Shown: positions 54,745 through 61,658 of the stretch, piece by piece
Layout of the letters: each line of letters starts with the position of its first letter
Numbering within the stretch: the first letter of the stretch is position 1
NCBI GenBank assembly: GCA_030681645.1
Contig: JAUXRX010000005.1
Location: 248,001-312,000, forward strand
Source of the DNA: Archangium sp.
GTDB taxonomy: Bacteria > Myxococcota > Myxococcia > Myxococcales > Myxococcaceae
Direction: 5' to 3'
DNA length: 64,000 nt
The notes under the pieces: generated by a model
Databases searched by the model: none
What the model was told of the DNA's origin: nothing
The model's input: the letters and a program-made list of their open reading frames with translations, nothing else
Program-made: the position numbers and the translations under genes

Positions 54745-55176
54745 TCAGCTCCTCGGAGCAATCGGCGCCAGCTTGACCCGGCCCCACGCGACGAACCCAG
54801 CGAGGCCGCCGAGCACGAGGTTGATCGGGAGCGCGCCGAACTCGCCGCGCGTGGCGTGGAAGCCGGCCGCCAGCACCATCACCAGCACCAGGCCCGCAGC
54901 CGCCAGCGGCGTGAGCATCGGCTTGATGCGTGTGGCCGCGGGGAGGATGAGCCCGAGCCCCCCGAGCAGCTCAGAGGCGCCGATGAAGCGCACCAGCGCC
55001 TCGGGGACCGACGAAGCCCACGGCAGCATCTTCGCCAGCTCGGGGATTCCGGTGAACAGCTTCATCTGGCCCGCCATCACGAAGGCGAGCCCGAGCAGGC
55101 CCTGCACGGCCCAGAGCCCGTAGTGGGCGCCTTTGCTCGGAGTGGCGGTGGCGGATGGCAAGGTGGACGTCGTCAT
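54745..55176 (-). CDS. DoxX-family membrane protein
   Basis: This 143-residue protein has four membrane segments with GLWAVQGLLGLAFVMAGQMK, then RFIGASELLGGLGLILPA and GLVLVMVLAAGFHATRGEFG, as in DoxX/DUF4870-type proteins. An AAGGAG ribosome-binding site supports the ATG. It is co-transcribed with the dioxygenase and probably has a redox-support role; no more can be said. Confidence 0.85.
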   Translation of the reverse strand: MTTSTLPSATATPSKGAHYGLWAVQGLLGLAFVMAGQMKLFTGIPELAKMLPWASSVPEALVRFIGASELLGGLGLILPAATRIKPMLTPLAAAGLVLVMVLAAGFHATRGEFGALPINLVLGGLAGFVAWGRVKLAPIAPRS

Positions 55177-55194
55177 GGGTGCTCCTTGTTCGAG

Positions 55195-55211
55195 TTGCAC
55201 CCAACATGCAA
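55195..55211. promoter_or_regulatory. Inverted repeat TTGCA-N7-TGCAA between DoxX and LysR genes
   Basis: The arms are perfect and lie 21 bp before the LysR start and 18 bp from the DoxX start, where a LysR regulator would bind to control itself and the divergent pair. Confidence 0.6.
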
Positions 55212-55232
55212 TTGTCGCGTCAAGGGCGCTAG

Positions 55233-56150
55233 ATGAACAGGAATGGCAAGTCTGTTGCGCAGGACGCACCAATCGATCTCAACCTCCTTTCGATGTTCAT
55301 CGGGGTCGCTGAGGCCCACAGCTTCTCGGACGCCGCGCGCTCGCTCGAGGTGCGGCGCTCCTCGGTGAGCCGGGCGATCGCAGCGCTGGAGAGGTCGCTG
55401 GGCGTGCAGCTCTTCAGCCGCACCACCCGCAAGGTCGCGCTCACCACGGCGGGCGCTGCGCTGGCCTCGAAGGTCGGCCCCCTGCTCGCGGCGCTGCGGG
55501 AGTCACTCGGCGCGCTGCCCGAGCGGGAAGACGTGCCCTCGGGGCGCCTGCGCATCTCCGCGCCCAACGACCTCGGTGCCATGGTGCTGCCGGCGATCGT
55601 CACGGCGTTCTCGCAGCGCTATCCGGGGGTGCAGGTCGAGGTCCTGCTGTCCAACCGGGTGGTGGACCTGGTGGCCGAGCGCTTCGATCTCGCGCTGCGC
55701 GTCGCGCCCGGTTCGCGCCTGAAGGACTCGAGCCTCGTGGCACGGAAGGTCAGCGAGCTCGAGCTGCAGCTCTTCGCCTCGCCGACGTACCTCGCGCGCG
55801 AAGGCACGCCGCGCACGCCAGAAGAGCTGGCCGCCCACGCGTGGGTGGTCTTTCGCGGCATGGACTTTCGCGCTCCGTTGCTCCCGCCGAAGCAGAAACC
55901 GCGCCTGCTGTGCGACGACATCTTCTTCCTCTACCAGGCGCTCAAGGCGGGCGCCGGGGTGGGTGGGCTCCCCGGGTACCTCGCGCGTGACGATCTCGCG
56001 CGCGGCACGCTGGTGCGCGTCGCTCCGCGCCTGGCGCTGGGGGCGGGCACGTTGTTCCTCGTGCACCCACCCTCGCAGCATGTGCCGCGCAAGGTCAGCG
56101 CCTTCACCGGGTTCTTCGTCGACCACCTCGCGCGCTTCCCGCTGGTCTGA
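55233..56150 (+). CDS. LysR-family regulator
   Basis: This 305-residue protein has an N-terminal HTH (FIGVAEAHSFSDAARSLEVR followed by SSVSRAIAALERSLGVQLF) and a C-terminal periplasmic-binding-like effector domain (GRLRISAPNDLGAMVLPAIV). It is divergent from the DoxX-dioxygenase pair and is its probable regulator. The three genes form a compact cassette lying between P450 fragments. Confidence 0.9.
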   Translation: MNRNGKSVAQDAPIDLNLLSMFIGVAEAHSFSDAARSLEVRRSSVSRAIAALERSLGVQLFSRTTRKVALTTAGAALASKVGPLLAALRESLGALPEREDVPSGRLRISAPNDLGAMVLPAIVTAFSQRYPGVQVEVLLSNRVVDLVAERFDLALRVAPGSRLKDSSLVARKVSELELQLFASPTYLAREGTPRTPEELAAHAWVVFRGMDFRAPLLPPKQKPRLLCDDIFFLYQALKAGAGVGGLPGYLARDDLARGTLVRVAPRLALGAGTLFLVHPPSQHVPRKVSAFTGFFVDHLARFPLV

Positions 56151-56159
56151 GCGATTCCC

Positions 56160-56171
56160 GTTCTCGAGAAC
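56160..56171. promoter_or_regulatory. Perfect 12-bp palindrome GTTCTCGAGAAC
   Basis: It lies nine bases after the LysR stop and is related to the GAGAAC/GTTCTC sites elsewhere in the element. It has no gene start nearby, so it may be left over from the disrupted P450 region. Confidence 0.45.
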
Positions 56172-56185
56172 GTCCGCCCGTGACT

Positions 56186-56487
56186 TCAGCCGATGACGAG
56201 GGCTTCGATGCCGGACGCCAGGTCCCTCGCCAGCACTGCCAGCGACGTGGCGTCGAGGTGCAGCACGTCTGCCTTCACCACCTTGGCCAGGGCCGCGCGC
56301 CACAAAGGCTCCAGCGCCTCTGCCGCCCACCTCACCTGGTCCGCCAGCGTCGAGATGGCGATGTCGAGCCCCCATCCTCTCGAAGGGCTCCACCTGCCGC
56401 GTCAGCGGCAGCCCATCGCGGTACTTGTCGACGATGACCGACGCCACCAGCGCGGTGCCCATCCTTCCGCCGGCGACCATCTTGTCC
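56186..56487 (-). pseudogene. IS66-family transposase (TnpC) fragment
   Basis: One frame gives DKMVAGGRMGTALVASVIVD, then KYRDGLPLTRQVEPFERMG. The next frame continues GLDIAISTLADQVRWAAEAL, then ADVLHLDATSLAVL. This order matches the middle of IS66 TnpC, including the HxDxT segment around a catalytic Asp. There is a frameshift near 56378, and the rest of the transposase is missing. It is joined directly to the P450 N-terminal fragment. Confidence 0.7.
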
Positions 56488-56689
56488 CGCCACCCAGCAG
56501 CAACCCCATTCCTGACATGGATGAGAAGTTGGCCGGGTCCCGGAGCGCCGCGTGGACGTCTTGGTAGCGGCTCAGCACCCAGAGGTCGAGTCGCTCGACC
56601 CGGTAAACCGGAGCCTCGGCGCGGAGCCGTGTGTAGAAGGGGAATGGATCTTGGATGACGGCGGGATCGAACGGGTCATGAGCGAGCAT
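56487..56689 (-). pseudogene. N-terminal fragment of a cytochrome P450
   Basis: The frame begins HDPFDPAVIQDPFPFYTRLR, then VERLDLWVLSRYQDVHAALR and GMGLLLGGG, very similar to the first ~66 residues of the intact P450. The similarity ends at ~56487, where IS66-like sequence takes over. It is divergent from a TetR gene, as is the intact P450 unit at 16.3 kb. Confidence 0.82.
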
Positions 56690-56731
56690 CGGCTGTCTCC
56701 CTGAGCGCTGGGCGTTGGTCTTCCAGAGTGA

Positions 56732-56745
56732 AGAACGAGCGTTCT
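56732..56745. promoter_or_regulatory. Operator-like palindrome AGAACGAGCGTTCT
   Basis: It lies between the P450 remnant start and the TetR gene at 56856; the arms match the 45137 and 53555 sites. Confidence 0.6.
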
Positions 56746-56855
56746 GCTGTCAACTGTATCGGTTCTCGTCGTTCGGAGGAGCGGATCCGGATTGCGACAG
56801 GGGCGCTCGCGAGCATCCTTGCTACGCGAACGTGCCTTCCGTAGGAAGTCGCAGG

Positions 56856-57515
56856 ATGCCCGGCCGCGCGCGCAAGTCCCCAGCAAGGAAGACTGTCCCC
56901 GACGGACGAGAGCGGCGGCACGCGAGGGCGAAGGCCGAGATCGTCGCAGCGGCGGCCCGTGCTTTTGCCAGACATGGTTTTCATGGCACGAGCGTCGACG
57001 ACGTCGCTCGTGAGGCGGGCATGTCCCCGAGTTCGTTGTATCGGTACTTCGACGGGAAGGAGGCCGTCTACCGTGCGCTGGTGGAGGAGATCGCCCGGGT
57101 GCTTGACGCGCCCTTCACGGACCCCCTTCTCTCCTCGCTACCTTTCGGCAAGCGACTCGAATGGGTGATTCGTCGTCAACTGTCTATCGTCGAAGCCCGG
57201 CGCGAGTTCTTCATCACCTTCTCAGCCGACCGCGCCTCAATGGACTGGGAGTTCGCGAGCACAGAGGACCTCACCGGCGATGCCTACAACCGCTGGGTCG
57301 AAGCGTTTACCGCATTGCTGGAGCAAGGCGTCGCCGCTGGCGAGCTGCGGTCCATCAACACGTCGAACGCCGCCTATCTCCTGAGCGGTGCCCTCAGCGC
57401 GACTGTCTTTCGGTGGATCCGCGGACAACTTCCAGGGGATCTTCAGGAGTATGTGCCAGTCATGCTCGAAATGATCCTCCAGGGCATCGGATCGAAGAAG
57501 TCGCGCTCAGCCTGA
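56856..57515 (+). CDS. TetR-family regulator, paralog of the one at 52871
   Basis: This 219-residue protein starts with a basic tail (MPGRARKSPARK). The HTH is GTSVDDVAREAGMSPSSLYR followed by YFDGKEAVYRAL. Most of the body follows the 52871 regulator nearly residue for residue (DRASMDWEFAS; ATVFRWIRGQLPGDLQEYVP). The last ~6 residues are encoded antisense to a TolC fragment, so the 3' end was rearranged. It once controlled the now broken P450 gene and may act on the shared operators. Confidence 0.85.
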   Translation: MPGRARKSPARKTVPDGRERRHARAKAEIVAAAARAFARHGFHGTSVDDVAREAGMSPSSLYRYFDGKEAVYRALVEEIARVLDAPFTDPLLSSLPFGKRLEWVIRRQLSIVEARREFFITFSADRASMDWEFASTEDLTGDAYNRWVEAFTALLEQGVAAGELRSINTSNAAYLLSGALSATVFRWIRGQLPGDLQEYVPVMLEMILQGIGSKKSRSA

Positions 57516-57646
57516 ATCACGTCGACCTCGGTGCCTGCTGGCGCCAACACCAGGCCCGCGCCGCACGCAGCTGACGCGAGGTGCGCGACGAGCAGCGCGA
57601 TGAGAAGGCCAGTGGCACCCAGGACGCCATCAGTGCTCCTCAGCAA
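57497..57646 (-). pseudogene. Lipoprotein-like leader fused to a TolC fragment
   Basis: A minus-strand frame reads GATGLLIALLVAHLASAACG, which resembles a lipoprotein signal with lipobox, then AGTEVDVIQAERDFF, the end motif of a TolC coiled coil (compare GASTQVDVIQAERDLF in the 13683 protein). It is truncated at both ends of the TolC part and overlaps the TetR 3' end. Confidence 0.5.
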
Positions 57647-58330
57647 CCTTCGGGCTCGAGGCGGCGATCACCCACGCGCGCGAGGCGACGGCGATCGCGC
57701 CGCTCGAGCTGCTCACGCCCCTCGGGCGAGTCGCGATCACACTTTCGAGCCCTCTGCTCGCGTTCAGGCCGTGCTCGCCGTGCGCCACGCGGATCAGCAG
57801 GGTGAACGCGATGGCGAGGTGATCTCGCTCCAGGGAGTCGAACATCCGGTTGAGCGTGAGCTCAACCGTCGCGTTGAACAAGTCGAACGCCAGTAGCACC
57901 CAGGTCAGCTGCGGGCTCGACGCCCACTCCGTTGGTGTCGCGGATCCGCAGCGCCTCGGGGGTGGGTCCGTCTACCGCCCACAGCGGCTGCAGCTTCGGC
58001 ACCTCCAGCACGCCGAGGATGATGGCGTTCCGGCCCCTCACCGCATTCAGCATTCGGGCCTCCCTCAAAATTGAGATGACGTCGATGTCACCGCCCATCT
58101 GTGCCAGCGCCTCGCGCACGGTGATGCGGCCGGTGCCGTCGTAGAGGTCGAGGGCCACGCGCATCAGCGCCTTCTGCGGGGTGCTGAGCGGCCCGTCGGC
58201 TTTCGCCTACGTCGTCGCGGAGCTGGGGGAGCGGACCGTCGGGCCCCCACAACTCCCAGACGTCGCACTCGCGCGCGAAGATGCGGCCAATGGCGTTCCT
58301 CATTGCCTCGTCCATGACGCTCTCCTTCAT
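57630..58330 (-). pseudogene. Unknown gene of the replication module with two frameshifts
   Basis: Three adjoining frames read as one ~230-residue protein: MDEAMRNAIGRIFARECDVW (start, ATGA overlap with the upstream gene), then STPQKALMRVALDLYDGTGR to LGVLEVPKLQPLWAVDG, then LAFDLFNATVELTLNRMFDS to SSPKVAEEH. The frames change near 58200 and 57885. No domain is recognisable. The overlap with the replication-relaxation gene suggests a former two-gene operon. Sequencing errors cannot be excluded. Confidence 0.5.
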
Positions 58331-59412
58331 CCGTTCTGAAGTCGCTTCATCAAGCCGGCAACTGACTGCTCCCTCGGCAGGGGCTGGTGGGGGAGCGCTC
58401 GTTGTCCAGCGAGCCGCTTCACACCTTCGAAGTACTCGACGAGAGCCGCGGCCTCACGCTCGCTGAGGGCCGTGGCTCTCGGTCGCGGTGCAGGGGCGAC
58501 GTCGAGCCACGTTAGGTAGCGCGCCACCGTCTTCTCCGGCGTCAGCACCTTCACCCTGAAGGGCTCCCTGCCCAGGTACCGCTCCTTCAGCCACAGCTTG
58601 ACGACCTGTTCCACGTGGGCGATCCGGCGCTCCGTCGGCTCCACCAGCACGAGCTCCGGCTGGAGCCCGTCGGGATACTTCGCCGCGTACCAGGTGATGG
58701 CCTTCTCCTTCTCCACTCTGGCCACTCCGGTGATGAAGTCGCCGTAGCGCTTCAGCTTGGCCATCGTCGCGTTCGGCTTGTTCGGCCCCACCGGCTGGAG
58801 GGTGTGGGCGCCGCTCTCGTACTCGATGAAGGAGCGCTTCGAGGCCCGTGGCACCTCCAGCACTGCGTCGGGCTGGAGGTAGCGCTCCTGCAGCGGGCCG
58901 CCCGCCACCAAAAACTGCCGCCACGGCAGCCTCGACTCGTTGGCCGCCATCGTCCACCGCCAGGCCGGATGCGCGGCGCGGGCGAAAACGTCCTGAAGCA
59001 GCTTGCGCCGCATCGACGGATTCATCCCCGCGTGCAGCCGTCGACGCGCGAGCTCGGCCGGCAGCCCGTGCGTGAGCAACCCCAGGTAGAGATCCACCAC
59101 GCCGAAGTGGTGCTCCATTCCCTGCGCGTTGAACTCCCGCGGTGGCGCCTCCAGCTCCCGCTCCAGCAACTCGCACGCCTCCTGATGCCCCGCGTCCGTC
59201 AGGCAGTACGCCGGCTCCATCCCCCGCCGCGACATCCACCGCTCCTTCCGGAACAGTTGCCGCTGGCCTTTCGTCAGCCTGTCCAACGCGCTCCGCACCT
59301 CCGCTCCCGCCCGCCCCGGCAACAACCGCTCGGCCCGCGCCCCATCCATCCATTTCATTTCCCCCAATACCCCACACAGATTTCTATCTCTCTCAGTAAT
59401 GATGGTTGCCAT
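58327..59412 (-). CDS. Replication-relaxation-type protein (PF13814-like)
   Basis: This 361-residue protein starts at the ATG with a perfect GGAGG. The N-terminal ~100 residues look like a winged helix (RDRNLCGVLGEMKWMDGARA, then YCLTDAGHQEACELLERELE). The middle (EHHFGVVDLYLGLL and ALLEVPRASKRSFIEYESGA-like acidic strands) fits the protein family annotated replication-relaxation on actinobacterial and other mobile elements. It may act in replication or processing of the excised element. The assignment is from overall layout, not from a catalytic motif. Confidence 0.6.
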   Translation of the reverse strand: MATIITERDRNLCGVLGEMKWMDGARAERLLPGRAGAEVRSALDRLTKGQRQLFRKERWMSRRGMEPAYCLTDAGHQEACELLERELEAPPREFNAQGMEHHFGVVDLYLGLLTHGLPAELARRRLHAGMNPSMRRKLLQDVFARAAHPAWRWTMAANESRLPWRQFLVAGGPLQERYLQPDAVLEVPRASKRSFIEYESGAHTLQPVGPNKPNATMAKLKRYGDFITGVARVEKEKAITWYAAKYPDGLQPELVLVEPTERRIAHVEQVVKLWLKERYLGREPFRVKVLTPEKTVARYLTWLDVAPAPRPRATALSEREAAALVEYFEGVKRLAGQRALPHQPLPREQSVAGLMKRLQNG

Positions 59413-59722
59413 TCTCAATCCCTCCTTTGAATTCCATTCACCATTCTGAAACTCACCATTCCCCTCCCCCCTTTCCCTGCTCTGGCCCCTCAATTTTCAG
59501 TGAGATTCCAGACCCCACTACCCTCCCTGTATTTTCAGTCGTTGGGGGAGTGGGGTCGGGAATCGAACGGCCCGACGCTCAAGGGGCCAGAGCAGGGAGC
59601 GTCGCCGCCCTCTTCCGAGGGGAATGCTGCCTACGCACACCCTGCTGCCCTGCCTACGCCGCTGCCTGCACCGGGAAGGCGGCGAAGAAGGGAAGGAATC
59701 AGGGAGTGATGCAGGCCCGGGG
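59413..59722. other. 310-bp structured non-coding region, candidate origin
   Basis: No gene is supported. It holds a perfect 17-bp inverted repeat (59474-59490 and 59582-59598) enclosing a 9-bp inverted repeat (59511-59519 and 59549-59557) and two ATTTTCAGT direct repeats (59493 and 59531). The location between the replication-relaxation gene and parB makes it a candidate replication or transfer origin, or a structured RNA. Confidence 0.55.
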
Positions 59723-60619
59723 TCAACGTTGGCCCGGCTCCGAAGCGAGCGCCCGCTCGAAGGCCGCGCGGACTTCCGCGAGCTGCTCCGCGGAGGCAGA
59801 GGCCGCCAGGGCGAGGTCGACCACGAACCGTCTCTTCGTCTCGGTGAAGAGCGCCGCCTGGACAGGAGCTGAGTCCGTGATGGGCTCCGGCTCGCGGCCG
59901 GCGATGGCGGCCTCGACGAAGGTTTCGCAGCGGCGGACGGACCAGTTGCCGGCGAGTGCCTTGCGGATGACGCGGTCGATCCGCTCCTCGGCCTTCTTCG
60001 GGGCGGCCAGCTTGAACTGCTCGTGGAGCCGCACGAAGCAGAGCGCCGAGTTCAGCTCCAGCTTGCGGAGCTCGCGTCGCTCGGTGCCGTCAGCGTCGGT
60101 GCCGAGCGTCACCATGAAGCCCGAGTCGACCGCATCGCGAATGACGCGCGGGCCTGCGACGAGACGGCGGAGGCGCTTGATGCGGGCGACCGGCTGCTGC
60201 ACCAGCGCGGCGAGATCCTCGTTGGTCTGGGCGAGCCCGTTCTCCACCATCGCCTGGAGCGCTCTGCCCTCTTCGACCGGCGTCAACGCCGAGCGCGCAA
60301 CGTTCTCCGTGTAGGCGAGGGCAGCGAGCTTCGCGTCGTCGAGCCCGGTGCGGACCACCGCCGGGATTCGGCTCCACTTCGCGCCTTCGGCTTCTTGCAG
60401 CTTCGCGTAGGCCGCCACGCGTCGGTGACCGGCGACGATCACGTAGCGACCGCCCTCGAGCGGCTGCACGACGATCGGCTGCAGCAAGCCCTGCTCGTGG
60501 ATCGACGCGGCCAGCGTCGCGAGTTCGTCCGCGTCCATGCTGCGGCGCGGCTGCCAGGGGTTCGCCTGCAGTGCACCAAGAGCCACCGAAACGATCTCCA
60601 GCTTCAAGCCTTCGCTCAT
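59723..60619 (-). CDS. parB: ParB/RepB-type partition protein
   Basis: This 298-residue protein has an ATG start with GGAG upstream. The N-terminal ParB domain is clear: LQANPWQPRRSMDADELATL, ASIHEQGLLQPIVVQPLEGG, YVIVAGHRRVAAYAKL (the GHRR CTP/DNA motif) and TENVARSALTPVEEGRAL. The HTH part follows (NEDLAALVQQPVARIKRLRR). No ParA gene is adjacent. It would bind a centromere-like site on the element or regulate nearby genes; it is divergent from the unknown gene at 60704. Confidence 0.9.
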   Translation of the reverse strand: MSEGLKLEIVSVALGALQANPWQPRRSMDADELATLAASIHEQGLLQPIVVQPLEGGRYVIVAGHRRVAAYAKLQEAEGAKWSRIPAVVRTGLDDAKLAALAYTENVARSALTPVEEGRALQAMVENGLAQTNEDLAALVQQPVARIKRLRRLVAGPRVIRDAVDSGFMVTLGTDADGTERRELRKLELNSALCFVRLHEQFKLAAPKKAEERIDRVIRKALAGNWSVRRCETFVEAAIAGREPEPITDSAPVQAALFTETKRRFVVDLALAASASAEQLAEVRAAFERALASEPGQR

Positions 60620-60703
60620 GCTCGACTCCTGCAACTCGCCGGGATTGACGATGAGATATCTTTTACCGCAACCACACTGCTCCCGACAAGGTATGGTCGG
60701 CTG

Positions 60704-61306
60704 ATGCCTCGGACAGCAAAGCCCACGACGACGCGCGCCAAGACCTTCAGGGTCGAGATTGCCAACTACGACCACATCATGAAGGAGGCCAATCGGAGGG
60801 GGCTGCCCTGGGCGACGGTCCTCAATCAGGAACTCGAGTTTCTCAGAACCGGGGCGCTCGTCTCATCGCTCCTGGCTCGCTTCATGGTCACCGTCGATGC
60901 CCACCGCAACGCCTTTCGCGACGAACTGAAGACCATCATGTGGAACGCAGCAATGCACCTCCCGAGGGGAGCTGCGCTCTCGAAGGCGACAATCAAGCGA
61001 GAACACCCACTTCACGAGACCTCCGCGAACATCACTGGGGCGAATCTCGCCTACCTGAACGGGAGGTCCACCGGTACGCACCAGGACTTCACCGCAGTGC
61101 TGAATCAGGAGTTGCTGTTTGCCCGGACCTTCGAGTTGACACCGGAGTTGCTCGGGCGCGTCGAGACACATCTCGCGAAGGAAGAAATCACTGTTCGCGA
61201 GTGGTCGACGTTGGAGGTGCTCAAGGTCGCATTCCCCCTCCTCCAGAATCCCCTGAAGACACCGAAATCCCACACCGGCGATGGCGAACCCAAGACAAGT
61301 CGTTGA
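60704..61306 (+). CDS. Unknown protein of the integration module
   Basis: This 200-residue protein has a basic N-terminus (MPRTAKPTTTRAKTFRVEIA) then a helical stretch NYDHIMKEANRRGLPWATVL and a repeated-looking phrase, LNQELEFLRTGAL near residue 45 and LNQELLFARTFELT near residue 135. No known domain is recognised; a small DNA-binding or regulatory role is possible from its position between parB and the excisionase gene. The motif TTTTACCGCA lies upstream (60661), and its reverse complement lies just after the gene (61310). Confidence 0.5.
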   Translation: MPRTAKPTTTRAKTFRVEIANYDHIMKEANRRGLPWATVLNQELEFLRTGALVSSLLARFMVTVDAHRNAFRDELKTIMWNAAMHLPRGAALSKATIKREHPLHETSANITGANLAYLNGRSTGTHQDFTAVLNQELLFARTFELTPELLGRVETHLAKEEITVREWSTLEVLKVAFPLLQNPLKTPKSHTGDGEPKTSR

Positions 61307-61430
61307 CGTGCGGTAAAAACAACCGTACGCTCATGGTGCCTCGTAACCATGAAGGGGCGTCGTGAATCCCTTCAGTTCGAGGCTCTCTCCGAAGCGAAGT
61401 AGCAACCACGCAGCACACCTTGGAGGCAGC

Positions 61431-61643
61431 ATGAGCGCAGGCGAACCGATCTCAGGAATCGACAAGATGTGGAAGGTCAGCGACGTCGCGAAGTACCTCT
61501 CGATGTCGGAGAGCTGGGTCTACAAGCAGGCCGAGTTGGGCGAGTTGCCCTGCATCCGCTTCGGGGCCGCACTCCGATTCTCGTCGAGAGCCGTGAAGGC
61601 CTTCGTCACGGCGTTGATGCGCGGGCCGAATGGCGGTCGGTAG
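61431..61643 (+). CDS. Excisionase-like HTH protein
   Basis: This 70-residue protein has a GGAGG four bases before the ATG. The single domain is a MerR/Xis-type winged helix: MWKVSDVAKYLSMSESWVYK, then QAELGELPCIRFGAALRFSS. It sits 15 bp before the integrase gene on the same strand, the usual place for an excision directionality factor. Confidence 0.8.
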   Translation: MSAGEPISGIDKMWKVSDVAKYLSMSESWVYKQAELGELPCIRFGAALRFSSRAVKAFVTALMRGPNGGR

Positions 61644-61658
61644 TAACAAGGGGCGAAC

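Noticed and set aside
59406..60314. Forward frame opposite the replication-relaxation/parB region
   Set aside because: Ser/Arg-rich translation without a domain, antisense to the clear ParB gene.
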